Assembly (NCBI RefSeq): GCF_003867015.1 | Contig: NZ_CP032548.1 | Location: forward strand, 496,001 to 560,000 | Reading direction: 5' to 3' | Origin: Tenacibaculum singaporense | GTDB lineage: Bacteria; Bacteroidota; Bacteroidia; Flavobacteriales; Flavobacteriaceae | Length of the DNA stretch: 64,000 bases | Shown here: positions 23,367-31,790 of the stretch, one piece after another | Layout: each line of letters begins with the position of its first letter | How positions within the stretch are numbered: the first letter of the stretch is position 1 | Translations under genes and position numbers: made by a program | The notes under the pieces: generated by a model | Told to the model about the DNA's origin: nothing | Seen by the model: the letters and a program-made list of their open reading frames with translations, nothing else | Database searches by the model: none

Positions 23367-23397
23367 AACCTTCTAGAAGTTCTAGAAGGTTTTTTTT
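23367..23397 (+). terminator. Terminator of the peptide unit
   Basis: AACCTTCTAGA (23367-23377), loop AGT, TCTAGAAGGTT (23381-23391), then T to 23397. It is nearly identical to the terminator of small RNA 2, which shows the units are duplicates. Confidence 0.85.
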
Positions 23398-23448
23398 ATT
23401 ACATATGACTAAAATTGTAAATTAGGCGTTTAATCATTTTATGCCTAA

Positions 23449-24933
23449 ATGACTCAAAAATATATTATTGCTCTAGACCAAGGAACAACTAGTTGTCGTA
23501 CAGTTATTCTTAATAAAGAAGAAAAGATTATAGCAAAAACTCAACAAGAGTTTCAACAAATATTCCCGCAACCTGGTTGGGTAGAACATGATGCTAATGA
23601 AATTTTACAAACTCAGTTAAAAACCTTACAACAAGCTCTTGAGCAGGCTAAAATATCACCTTCACAAATAGCAGGAATAGGTATTACTAATCAGCGTGAA
23701 ACAACTGTAGTTTGGAATAAAAACACAGGTAAACCAATATACAATGCTATTGTTTGGCAAGACAAACGGACTGCTGATACTTGCGAGTTGCTTAAGGAAA
23801 CTGGACTCGAAAACTATGTGCGTAAAACTACTGGATTGGTAATTGACAGTTATTTTTCTGCAACTAAAATTCATTGGGTATTAAATCATGTAGATGGAGC
23901 TCAAGAAGAAGCTGAAAAAGGAAATTTGTTATTTGGAACTATTGATTCTTGGCTCTTGTGGAACTTAACCAATGGAAAAGTTCATGCAACAGACTATAGC
24001 AATGCATCACGTACCATGCTATATAATATAAAAAACTTGTGTTGGGATGAAACCTTAGTAAAAGAACTAAACATTCCAATTTCAATGTTACCTGAAGTAA
24101 AACCTTCATCTTTTCATTTTGGAAACTACGAATTAGAAGGAGTTCAAATTCCAATTGCTGGAATAGCAGGAGATCAGCAATCTGCACTATTCGGACAAGC
24201 ATGTTTTAAAAAAGGAGAAGCAAAAAACACCTACGGAACAGGGTGTTTTATGTTGATGAACACAGGGGAAAACTTAGAATATTCTGAAAACGGTTTGATT
24301 TCTACGATTGCCTGGGGAATTAACAACAAAGTGTATTATGCTCTCGAAGGAAGTGTTTTTGTTGCTGGTTCAGCAATTCAATGGTTACGAGATGGACTAC
24401 AAATTATTAATAATGCTGAAGAAAGTGAACTTTTTGCTGAAAAAGTTACCGAAGAAAACCCAATTTACGTAGTTCCTGCTTTTGCTGGCTTGGGTGCTCC
24501 GTATTGGGATATGTACGCTAGAGGTGCTGTTTTTGGTTTGACTCGTGATACAGGAAAAAATCACTTAATTAAAGCCACATTACAATCATTAGCTTATCAA
24601 ACCAAAGATATTTTAGATGTTATGCAAAAAGATAGCATGCTTCAACTCTCTTCTTTAAAAGTAGATGGCGGAGCATGTGCTAATAATTTACTGATGCAAT
24701 TTCAGGCAGACATCTTAAATGTAGCTGTAGAGCGTCCTGAAGAAATTGAGACCACCGTAATGGGAGCTGCTTATTTGGCTGGATTCTGTGTTGGTTTTTG
24801 GCAACAAAGCGACATAATTAACAAAAGAAAAATAGACAAAACATTTACCCCTTCTTTCTCTAAAGAAAAAAGAGAAAAATTATACCGTACTTGGCAAAAA
24901 GCTGTTGAACGTACTAAAGATTGGATTGATTAA
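23449..24933 (+). CDS. glpK: Glycerol kinase
   Basis: This 494-residue kinase of the FGGY family phosphorylates glycerol to glycerol-3-phosphate with ATP. It starts [15 protein letters not shown] (phosphate loop). It has [13 protein letters not shown], the glycerol-binding [30 protein letters not shown], and the C-terminal ATP-binding [17 protein letters not shown]. Length and motifs are normal. No glpF or glpD is beside it. A PNPOx-family gene follows 12 bp later and may be co-transcribed. Its own promoter is not obvious in the 51 bp after the peptide terminator. Confidence 0.96.
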   Translation: MTQKYIIALDQGTTSCRTVILNKEEKIIAKTQQEFQQIFPQPGWVEHDANEILQTQLKTLQQALEQAKISPSQIAGIGITNQRETTVVWNKNTGKPIYNAIVWQDKRTADTCELLKETGLENYVRKTTGLVIDSYFSATKIHWVLNHVDGAQEEAEKGNLLFGTIDSWLLWNLTNGKVHATDYSNASRTMLYNIKNLCWDETLVKELNIPISMLPEVKPSSFHFGNYELEGVQIPIAGIAGDQQSALFGQACFKKGEAKNTYGTGCFMLMNTGENLEYSENGLISTIAWGINNKVYYALEGSVFVAGSAIQWLRDGLQIINNAEESELFAEKVTEENPIYVVPAFAGLGAPYWDMYARGAVFGLTRDTGKNHLIKATLQSLAYQTKDILDVMQKDSMLQLSSLKVDGGACANNLLMQFQADILNVAVERPEEIETTVMGAAYLAGFCVGFWQQSDIINKRKIDKTFTPSFSKEKREKLYRTWQKAVERTKDWID

Positions 24934-24945
24934 AAAATAAAAATC

Positions 24946-25488
24946 ATGGCAAAGTTTTACGATAAAATAACAACTAGAATTCAACAGTTTATTGAAGCAC
25001 AAAAGCTCTTTTTTGTTGCTACAGCAGCAAAAGAAGGACGAATTAATCTTTCTCCAAAAGGAATGGACACCTTTAGGATACTTAACGAAAATACAGTAGC
25101 TTGGTTAAGTGTTACAGGAAGCGGTAACGAAACCTCTGCACATTTGTTAGCTGACAACCGAATAACAATTATGTTTTGTGCTTTTGAAGGAGCTCCAAAC
25201 ATACTCAGGTTATATGGAAAAGCAGAAGAAATTCTTCCAATTCATGATAAATGGGAAAATTATGTCAAGTTATTTCCTAAACTTCCAGGTACTCGTCAAA
25301 TATTTATTGTTTCTGTTGAAAACGTACAAACCTCTTGCGGAATGTCTATTCCTTTTTATGAATACCAAGGAGAACGAAATCAATTAAATGATTGGGCTAT
25401 TGAAAAAGGTGAAGAAGGAATTAAACAATATTGGAATGACAGAAACCAAACTAGTATCGATGGCTTTGACTCTTTATTAAAAAAGTAA
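24946..25488 (+). CDS. Pyridoxamine 5'-phosphate oxidase-family protein
   Basis: This 180-residue split-barrel protein of the PNPOx/FMN-binding superfamily has typical segments LFFVATAAKEGRINLSPKGMDTF near residues 21-45 and NRITIMFCAFEGAPNILRLYG near 70-90. It probably binds FMN or a related cofactor in the cytoplasm. It lacks the C-terminal substrate motifs of true PdxH, so a role in vitamin B6 synthesis is not supported. It is 12 bp downstream of glpK. The exact reaction is unknown. Confidence 0.8.
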   Translation: MAKFYDKITTRIQQFIEAQKLFFVATAAKEGRINLSPKGMDTFRILNENTVAWLSVTGSGNETSAHLLADNRITIMFCAFEGAPNILRLYGKAEEILPIHDKWENYVKLFPKLPGTRQIFIVSVENVQTSCGMSIPFYEYQGERNQLNDWAIEKGEEGIKQYWNDRNQTSIDGFDSLLKK

Positions 25489-25549
25489 TACCTATTTACA
25501 CATCTAACTAGTAAACTTTCTTTATAAAATGATTAATTAACCATTCAAA

Positions 25550-26278
25550 ATGACACAAAAAACACTGCTATTTCTAATGTTTAGTATACTTCTTTTTTCT
25601 TGTAAAAAAAGTAAAACTACAGTTCTTAAAAAAAACACGAATAAAATTATTTGGAGCCTTGAAGCATTAGAAAGCAAAGCTAACCAACACCTAGATAATA
25701 CAAAATGGGACTCGGTTTTGTTTAAACAAGATATTGAAACGTATGAAAAATACACTGAAGTCTTTGAAAGTTACCCACTAAACAAATCGCCTTTTCCTGT
25801 AGCCGAATACGATTATGCCGTTTCTAGTGTTCCTTTTATTATTGAAAAGGAAAAATATATTTTTAAAGGAGTTCGAATTGGTGAATTTATAAGCCCTGAT
25901 AGTGATAAAGTTATAGAAAAACTAACATTAATCATCTTAACAAATGATAAAAAAACTGAAGAAACAACCTTAGTAGATTCAAGAAACTATCCTTATTTAA
26001 CAGCTCAAGGGTATTTTAAAACATCAAATAATAAATTTGATTGGGTTTTTTCTTCTAGCCCTGACGGTTTTTCAATCTTACTTTTAAATATGAAACTATT
26101 TGATTTAAGATTTGGAGAAACTATTATTATTTATCCTCAAAAAGATAAATCTTTTCTTTATGAACAAATTAAAGATTCTCCAAATAATTATGAAAGTTTT
26201 GAGGAGTATAAAACCGTAATTCTGAATAATCCAAAAGTAAAAAACAACTTACTTCCTAAAAAAAATCTTTTTTACTAA
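25550..26278 (+). CDS. Lipoprotein of unknown function
   Basis: This 242-residue protein has a lipoprotein signal peptide: LLFLMFSILLFSCKK, with the lipobox Cys at residue 19. The mature part is mixed alpha/beta with an Asp/Tyr/Phe-rich C-terminus. No family is recognised with certainty. Residues after the lipobox are Lys- and Ser-rich, so outer-membrane or surface retention cannot be told apart. It stands alone between the PNPOx gene and a small membrane ORF. Confidence 0.7.
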   Translation: MTQKTLLFLMFSILLFSCKKSKTTVLKKNTNKIIWSLEALESKANQHLDNTKWDSVLFKQDIETYEKYTEVFESYPLNKSPFPVAEYDYAVSSVPFIIEKEKYIFKGVRIGEFISPDSDKVIEKLTLIILTNDKKTEETTLVDSRNYPYLTAQGYFKTSNNKFDWVFSSSPDGFSILLLNMKLFDLRFGETIIIYPQKDKSFLYEQIKDSPNNYESFEEYKTVILNNPKVKNNLLPKKNLFY

Positions 26279-26337
26279 ATTCTTTACTTTATTTAAAAAC
26301 CCTGATAAAAATCATGTTTTTACTTAAACTATGCTTG

Positions 26338-26345
26338 TACTTTTG
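26338..26345 (+). promoter_or_regulatory. Promoter -7 box of the 44-residue gene
   Basis: TACTTTTG matches TAnnTTTG and lies 22 bp before the ATG. Confidence 0.5.
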
Positions 26346-26367
26346 AGACAGTAAAGTATAAGAAGAA

Positions 26368-26502
26368 ATGGTACAATTAATGAACATCCCAATGGTATCT
26401 TGGACAAACGGAACCATTATGATGATTATTTTCGGTTTAGTTTGTATAGGTTTAGTAGCCGCTCTTTTAATTCTTGTTAATGGTGGCAAGAAGAAAGGGT
26501 AG
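26368..26502 (+). CDS. Small single-pass membrane protein (44 residues)
   Basis: An ATG at 26368 opens a 44-codon frame. After a polar N-terminus with Trp and Asn, residues 17-38 form a hydrophobic helix (IMMIIFGLVCIGLVAALLIL) and the end is GGKKKG. It has a consensus -7 box and a strong terminator of its own, so it is a real transcription unit. The basic C-terminus suggests an N-out, C-in topology. The function is unknown. Confidence 0.65.
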   Translation: MVQLMNIPMVSWTNGTIMMIIFGLVCIGLVAALLILVNGGKKKG

Positions 26503-26527
26503 GTAAATTTAGTTTTAATAGTTGATT

Positions 26528-26587
26528 GAAGAAGCACTCTTTAATAATGTGTTAGTGGTTTAACGTTTGAGTGCTTCTTCTTCTTTT
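26528..26587. terminator. Bidirectional terminator
   Basis: GAAGAAGCACTC (26528-26539) pairs with GAGTGCTTCTTC (26569-26580): a perfect 12-bp stem with a 29-nt loop, followed by a T-rich tract. It separates the 44-residue gene (plus) from the acyl-CoA dehydrogenase (minus). Confidence 0.7.
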
Positions 26588-27766
26588 TTATTTGAATGCA
26601 TTTAATCCTGTGATATCCAATCCTGTGATTAATAAATGTACATCGTGCGTTCCTTCGTAGGTTATTACACTTTCTAAATTCATTGCATGCCTCATAATTG
26701 AATATTCTCCAGAAATACCCATTGCACCTAACACTTGTCTTGCTTCACGTGCTATTTTTAATGCCATGTCCACATTGTTTCGTTTCGCCATAGATATTTG
26801 TGCTGATGTTGCACGACCCTCATTTTTTAATACTCCTAAACGCCAAGTTAACAACTGTCCTTTCGTAATTTCGGTAATCATTTCCGCTAGCTTTTTTTGT
26901 TGTAACTGAAACTGTCCTATTGGTTTTCCAAATTGTGTACGTTCTTTCGCATAACGTAACGCTGTGTCGTAACAATCCATTGCAGCACCAATAGCCCCCC
27001 AAGCAATACCATAACGTGCAGAATCAAGACACAACAATGGCGCTCCTAACCCAGATTTATTAGGTAATAAGTTTTCTTTTGGAACTTTTACATTATCAAA
27101 AATTAACTCCCCAGTAATAGATGCTCTTAACGACCACTTGTTGTGAGTTTCTGGTGTAGAAAAACCTTCCATACCACGTTCTACTATCAAACCATGAATA
27201 CGACCTTCTTCATTTTTTGCCCATACAACTGCTACATCACAAATTGGCGCATTTGAAATCCACATCTTTGCTCCATTCAACAAATAATGGTCTCCCATGT
27301 CTTTAAACTTAGTCTCCATTCCTCCAGGGTTACTACCATGATTAGGTTCTGTTAACCCAAAACTTCCCATCCATTCACCAGAAGCTAATTTTGGTAAATA
27401 TTTTTGTCGTTGAGCTTCGGTTCCGTAGTTATAAATAGGCCCCATAACAAGAGAGGACTGTACTGAAGCAGTAGATCGAATTCCACTATCACCTCTTTCT
27501 AGCTCTTGCATAATTAACCCATAAGAAATTTGGTCTAACCCAGCACCATCGTACTCTTCAGGAATATAAGATCCAAAAGCTCCCACTTCTGCCAATCCGT
27601 TAATTAATTCCTTTGGAAACTCAGCACGTTGTGCATATTCTTCTATAATTGGAGACAAGTTTTTCTTAACCCATTCACGAGCTGTATCGCGAACAAGTTT
27701 ATGTTCATCAGTTAATAAATCATTTACTTGATAATAATCTGGCGCTTGAAATAAATCAGACTTCAT
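26588..27766 (-). CDS. Acyl-CoA dehydrogenase, glutaryl-CoA dehydrogenase type
   Basis: This 392-residue flavoprotein of the acyl-CoA dehydrogenase family has FAD-contacting motifs FGLTEPNHGSNPGGMET and MWISNAPICDVAVVWAK in the middle domain and RTQFGKPIGQFQLQQKKLAEM in the C-terminal domain. The catalytic base Glu is in ITYEGTHDVHLLITG. The YEGTHD and Arg/Thr-Gly pattern and the overall length match glutaryl-CoA dehydrogenase, which oxidises and decarboxylates glutaryl-CoA from lysine and tryptophan breakdown. No partner genes are adjacent, so specificity is inferred. It is divergent from rnpA. Confidence 0.88.
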   Translation of the reverse strand: MKSDLFQAPDYYQVNDLLTDEHKLVRDTAREWVKKNLSPIIEEYAQRAEFPKELINGLAEVGAFGSYIPEEYDGAGLDQISYGLIMQELERGDSGIRSTASVQSSLVMGPIYNYGTEAQRQKYLPKLASGEWMGSFGLTEPNHGSNPGGMETKFKDMGDHYLLNGAKMWISNAPICDVAVVWAKNEEGRIHGLIVERGMEGFSTPETHNKWSLRASITGELIFDNVKVPKENLLPNKSGLGAPLLCLDSARYGIAWGAIGAAMDCYDTALRYAKERTQFGKPIGQFQLQQKKLAEMITEITKGQLLTWRLGVLKNEGRATSAQISMAKRNNVDMALKIAREARQVLGAMGISGEYSIMRHAMNLESVITYEGTHDVHLLITGLDITGLNAFK

Positions 27767-27898
27767 AAATATGTTTTAAAATTAATTCTACTAATTGTAT
27801 AAGAGAAATGTAAAATTAATCGCGATTTGTTTTTTGTGGTTTCTTAAAAGAATTGTTTCAAAAATACTTAAAAAAATGGTTATTCGTGCAGGTTTGCG

Positions 27899-27906
27899 TA
27901 TGTTTG
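27899..27906 (+). promoter_or_regulatory. Promoter -7 box of rnpA
   Basis: TATGTTTG matches TAnnTTTG and ends only 5 bp before the preferred rnpA ATG, so the mRNA would be nearly or fully leaderless. Confidence 0.45.
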
Positions 27907-27911
27907 TACTA

Positions 27912-28295
27912 ATGAGATTTACTTTAGGAAAAGAGGAGCGTTTAAAAAGCAAAAAGCTCATAGGAAGACTATATGAGGAGGGAAAAGTGATAAAAGTTTT
28001 TCCACTAAGAATGGTATATATACAAACCGAACATACCTCTAAATTTCCTGTACAAGTTGGAGTTTCTGTACCTAAACGTAATTTTAAAAAAGCAGTGGAT
28101 AGAAATCGTATAAAACGATTACTTCGTGAAACCTACCGTAAAGAAAAGCATACTATTTATGAGACTCTAGATAAACCATATGTGTTTATGATTTCTTATC
28201 TTGCAAGAGATGAATGGAAATATGCCGATATAGAGCATAAAATGAAGAAATTATTAACACAGTTTATTACAGAAGTTACTCAAGATGAAAAATAG
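27912..28295 (+). CDS. rnpA: Ribonuclease P protein component
   Basis: This is the protein subunit that assists the RNase P RNA in cutting tRNA 5' leaders. From the ATG at 27912 it has 127 residues, the normal size. The family signature is the RNR-type segment KAVDRNRIKRLLRETYRK, preceded by QVGVSVPKRNFK. A longer in-frame start at 27795 would add 39 residues of no homology and overlap the promoter, so it was rejected. The next gene, an S41 protease, overlaps by 11 bp, a common flavobacterial arrangement. rpmH is not nearby. Confidence 0.93.
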   Translation: MRFTLGKEERLKSKKLIGRLYEEGKVIKVFPLRMVYIQTEHTSKFPVQVGVSVPKRNFKKAVDRNRIKRLLRETYRKEKHTIYETLDKPYVFMISYLARDEWKYADIEHKMKKLLTQFITEVTQDEK

Positions 28296-29910
28296 AAAAT
28301 TCCTTTTTTTTAGTTCCCTTATAGTCATCTCCCTTTTCCTTTCTTTTCAATCTCGTTTTTTTGAGATTGCGAAACAAATTGAAATCTACAACAACCTTTT
28401 TAAAGAGTTGAACATTAATTATATTGATGAAATCAACCCTGGTGATTTAACTGACAAGGCGATAAAAAACACCCTTAAAAATTTAGATCCATACACTAAT
28501 TTTTACAACGAACAAGATGTTGAAGATGCACGTATTCGTCGTGAAGGTGAATATGGAGGTATTGGTATTTCTACATTTTACACCAAAAGAGGAATTGTGG
28601 TTTCTGAAATTTATAAAGGTTTTTCGGCTGATAAAGCTGGCTTAAAAGCAGGTGATATTATTACTAATGTAAATGGACAAGAATTAGCTGCTTTGGAGAG
28701 AAATCAATTTTCACAAATGTTAAAAGGAGTTCCAGGGAAACAACTTTCTTTACAAGTAGAAAGAAACGGTCAAACAAAAAGTGTGTCAGTTAAACTTGAT
28801 AAAGTTGTTTTAGATCCTGTTCCTTTTTACGATATGATTGATACTGAAACAGGATATATAGTTTTAACACGATTTATCAGTCAAAAAGCTACTGAAAGTG
28901 TTGTGAACGCATTTGGTGATCTTAAAAAAAGAGGAATGAAAAAGTTAGTCTTTGACTTAAGATATAACCCTGGTGGTTCTTTATTTGATGCAATAAACAT
29001 TACCAATTTATTTATTCCTAAAGGTTTAAAGGTTGTAGATACTCGTGGAAAAACTCAAAAAAACAGTAGAACCTATAAAACAAATAAAGCTCCTTTAGAT
29101 GCTGAAATTCCTATTGTAGTTTTAATTAATGGCCGATCGGCTTCTGCTTCAGAAATTGTTTCAGGTGCTTTGCAAGATTACGACCGAGCAGTAATTATGG
29201 GAGAGCGCTCTTTTGGAAAAGGGTTAGTACAACGTTACTTTGATTTAAGTTATGGAACCCAAATGAAAATTACAATTTCTAAATATTACACCCCAAGCGG
29301 ACGTTGTATTCAAGAATTAGATTATGCCAATAGGGATCCAAAAACAGGTGAAGTACCTAAGTTTTCTGATGCTACTCTTAATGAATTCACAACTCAAAAC
29401 GGACGAAAAGTATATGATGGTGGAGGGGTAACTCCAGATATAACAAGTAATTTTTCGAAAAAAACAGAAGAAACAGATGATTTACTAAAATCAAGAGCAA
29501 TATTCAATTTTGTAACTGATTTCACATATCAAAATCCTAGTTTATCTACTGAAAACTATACTTTTTCTTCTTCTGATTTCAATAACTTTAAAGAGTATTT
29601 ACTTCGCAAAGACACCGCTTTTGTATCTAAAGAAGAGAAGCTTTTTCAGAAAGCATACGAATCAGTAGAAAACAACAACAAAATCACTTCTGAATATAAC
29701 GCGATTATCCAACAATTAAAAGCAGCTAAAGTTGCTAAAGTTTTGGTTAATGAAGATCTTCTATCAAAAGAAATTGAAAATGAAATTATTGAGCGTTATG
29801 CGTACAAAGAAGGAATGTATAAGCATTTATTTAAAAATGATATAACTATAAAAAATGCTGTTAACTTGCTAAATAATCCTAAAAAATATAACAGTATTTT
29901 AAAAAAATAG
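28285..29910 (+). CDS. S41-family C-terminal processing protease
   Basis: This 541-residue protein has an N-terminal hydrophobic anchor (FLFFSSLIVISLFLSF) that places it in the periplasm. A PDZ domain follows at about 85-180 (GFSADKAGLKAGDIITNVNG). The protease core has the catalytic Ser in NGRSASASEIVSGALQDYDR with the Lys in GERSFGKGLVQRYF. The C-terminal 150 residues are helical and typical of Bacteroidota CtpA-like proteins. It trims or degrades periplasmic and envelope proteins. It overlaps rnpA by 11 bp. Confidence 0.93.
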   Translation: MKNRKFLFFSSLIVISLFLSFQSRFFEIAKQIEIYNNLFKELNINYIDEINPGDLTDKAIKNTLKNLDPYTNFYNEQDVEDARIRREGEYGGIGISTFYTKRGIVVSEIYKGFSADKAGLKAGDIITNVNGQELAALERNQFSQMLKGVPGKQLSLQVERNGQTKSVSVKLDKVVLDPVPFYDMIDTETGYIVLTRFISQKATESVVNAFGDLKKRGMKKLVFDLRYNPGGSLFDAINITNLFIPKGLKVVDTRGKTQKNSRTYKTNKAPLDAEIPIVVLINGRSASASEIVSGALQDYDRAVIMGERSFGKGLVQRYFDLSYGTQMKITISKYYTPSGRCIQELDYANRDPKTGEVPKFSDATLNEFTTQNGRKVYDGGGVTPDITSNFSKKTEETDDLLKSRAIFNFVTDFTYQNPSLSTENYTFSSSDFNNFKEYLLRKDTAFVSKEEKLFQKAYESVENNNKITSEYNAIIQQLKAAKVAKVLVNEDLLSKEIENEIIERYAYKEGMYKHLFKNDITIKNAVNLLNNPKKYNSILKK

Positions 29911-29928
29911 CTTCTTTAACATAATTTG

Positions 29929-29936
29929 TATATTTG
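29929..29936 (+). promoter_or_regulatory. Promoter -7 box before the DUF6909-like gene
   Basis: TATATTTG matches the consensus and ends 14 bp before the ATG, giving a very short leader. Confidence 0.5.
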
Positions 29937-29950
29937 TACTTTAAAAACAT

Positions 29951-31630
29951 ATGTCAAAACCTATCCTAAAAGAACGTACAAGAGCCCAAGAATCTACAAA
30001 TGCTATTGAGCGTTTATACATTTCAATGCGACACTTATTTAGTCGCGGTTTTTACAAACCAATGGGTGTTTCTGGTGAAACCTTACGCAAATCACTATTG
30101 TCTTTACGTCCAGAAATTTATGGTTCTATTGCAGAAAACAAAACTGAATTAAACGGACTGGTATACGTTATTGAACGCTTACCTGAAGGAATTGAAGAAT
30201 GTCAGTTTATTTATTTAACTGCTGACGAAGGATATCGTAATTCAAAATTCAAAGCAATTATTCCTCCTAAAAGAAGAAGAAACTGCTACCGTATTGATAA
30301 AAATCAAATGAATATTGAAATTACTAGAGGTCGCTCAGAAATTTATGACATTCTTACTCATTTGACATTTTTATTTATTGAATCTCACAAAATTAAAGAC
30401 CGTGTAGTTTTTAATAATGGAGAAAGTTTTATTCGTGAATGGCTATTATTAGAAGATATTGTAATACACAATAAAACACTTACGGATGAAGAAAAAGATG
30501 TAATTGTTGTACACCTTGGTAATATTTTAGGAAGAACTTACGATGAAGTATATGATGCTTACAACACGTTTGCAACAGAAGAAAATCCTAATAGATTTTT
30601 TCATCTCATTTATTGGTTAGGTAAGCTTGCTATTAATGAAGCTTTATACGACCAAAAACGTTCAATTAAATTCAGTTCTGTTTTAATTGAAGAAATTGGA
30701 CACCACTATTATGGAGAGATATGGGCTAACAACATTAAAAAAGTATTGTTAGACAACGAATTAATAGAGCGCCCTATTCATATAATCAGTGCGAATATGC
30801 ACAGTGTAATGAATAGTATTTATGCTCAAAATGCTTTACCAAAAGAAGCTAAAAAACATAAAGATTTTCAACTTTTTGAAGTATTAAGTAATGCCAATAG
30901 CAGTGCTTTGCAGTCTGCCGTTAAAAATTATGCTTCAGAAAACGGATTGATATATATCAAAGATACATCTGGGACTAATATCAATGTTCAGGTAATTGAC
31001 ACAAGAAAGATTGATTTTGAAACAAACTCTTTTAACAAAGTTAATTCTGTTGGAAAAGACCCTGTAATTATTGTGATGGACTATGCCTTTGGTGAACAGG
31101 CTTTTGAAACTATGGATGAATTGTTAAAGCCTTATAAAACAAAAGGAGAAAAAATCCATTTAGATGTTCAATCTGTTTCTATCATGGGAAAAGCAGGTAT
31201 TTTAGAAGGTGGTAAAGGAGATATTATGATTCCTTCTTCACATATTTTTGAGGGAACTGCTGATAATTATCCGTTTAAAAACGAATTATCAAAAGAAGAT
31301 TTAGAAGGTTTTGGTGTTCAAGTTTTTGATGGCGCAATGATTACTGTGTTAGGAACTTCATTACAAAATAAAGATTTATTACGATTCTTCCACGATTCAA
31401 CTTGGAATGTAATTGGTTTAGAAATGGAAGGTGCACACTACCAAAAAGCCATTCAATCTGCCTCAAGAATTAGAGGAAATATTTCAGAAAATGTGAAAGT
31501 ACGTTATGCGTATTACGCTTCTGATAACCCGCTAGAAACCGGTGCTACCCTTGCTTCTGGAGGACTTGGAATGAGTGGAGTAACACCAACTTACGCTATC
31601 ACACAAAAGATACTAGAACAAATATTTTAG
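29951..31630 (+). CDS. DUF6909-like protein with nucleosidase-like C-terminus
   Basis: This 559-residue conserved Bacteroidota protein has no signal peptide, so it is cytoplasmic. The N-terminal 270 residues are helical. Residues about 370-559 resemble the nucleoside phosphorylase/AMP nucleosidase fold: VIIVMDYAFGEQAFETMDELL, a glycine-rich MGKAGILEGGKGDIMIP, and VIGLEMEGAHYQKAI, which parallels the purine-binding Met-Glu pair of those enzymes. It may therefore cleave or sense a nucleoside, but the N-terminal part is unlike known enzymes. It stands next to purD, which fits a nucleotide link. Confidence 0.7.
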   Translation: MSKPILKERTRAQESTNAIERLYISMRHLFSRGFYKPMGVSGETLRKSLLSLRPEIYGSIAENKTELNGLVYVIERLPEGIEECQFIYLTADEGYRNSKFKAIIPPKRRRNCYRIDKNQMNIEITRGRSEIYDILTHLTFLFIESHKIKDRVVFNNGESFIREWLLLEDIVIHNKTLTDEEKDVIVVHLGNILGRTYDEVYDAYNTFATEENPNRFFHLIYWLGKLAINEALYDQKRSIKFSSVLIEEIGHHYYGEIWANNIKKVLLDNELIERPIHIISANMHSVMNSIYAQNALPKEAKKHKDFQLFEVLSNANSSALQSAVKNYASENGLIYIKDTSGTNINVQVIDTRKIDFETNSFNKVNSVGKDPVIIVMDYAFGEQAFETMDELLKPYKTKGEKIHLDVQSVSIMGKAGILEGGKGDIMIPSSHIFEGTADNYPFKNELSKEDLEGFGVQVFDGAMITVLGTSLQNKDLLRFFHDSTWNVIGLEMEGAHYQKAIQSASRIRGNISENVKVRYAYYASDNPLETGATLASGGLGMSGVTPTYAITQKILEQIF

Positions 31631-31665
31631 TCGTAGGACGACTACTAAGAACCTAATTATACTGT

Positions 31666-31706
31666 AAAAAGGCATTATTTCAAGTGAAATGATGTCTTTT
31701 TAGCTT
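31666..31706 (+). terminator. Terminator of the DUF6909-like gene
   Basis: A long stem pairs AAAAAGGCATTATTTC (from 31666) with GAAATGATGTCTTTTT (to 31701), with two G-U pairs, followed by a T-rich tract. A smaller hairpin, TAGTCGT/ACGACTA at 31628-31644, overlaps the stop codon. Confidence 0.7.
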
Positions 31707-31730
31707 TTTTATGTAATTTTAAAGACTGGT

Positions 31731-31764
31731 TTTGTTCATAGCCCTTTTTCTTATTTTATATTTG
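31731..31764 (+). promoter_or_regulatory. Promoter of purD
   Basis: A -33 TTTG at 31731-31734 and a -7 TATATTTG at 31757-31764 are separated by 22 bp, within the Bacteroidota range. The leader is about 20 nt. Confidence 0.6.
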
Positions 31765-31790
31765 CATTCACAATACAACAACACACAACA

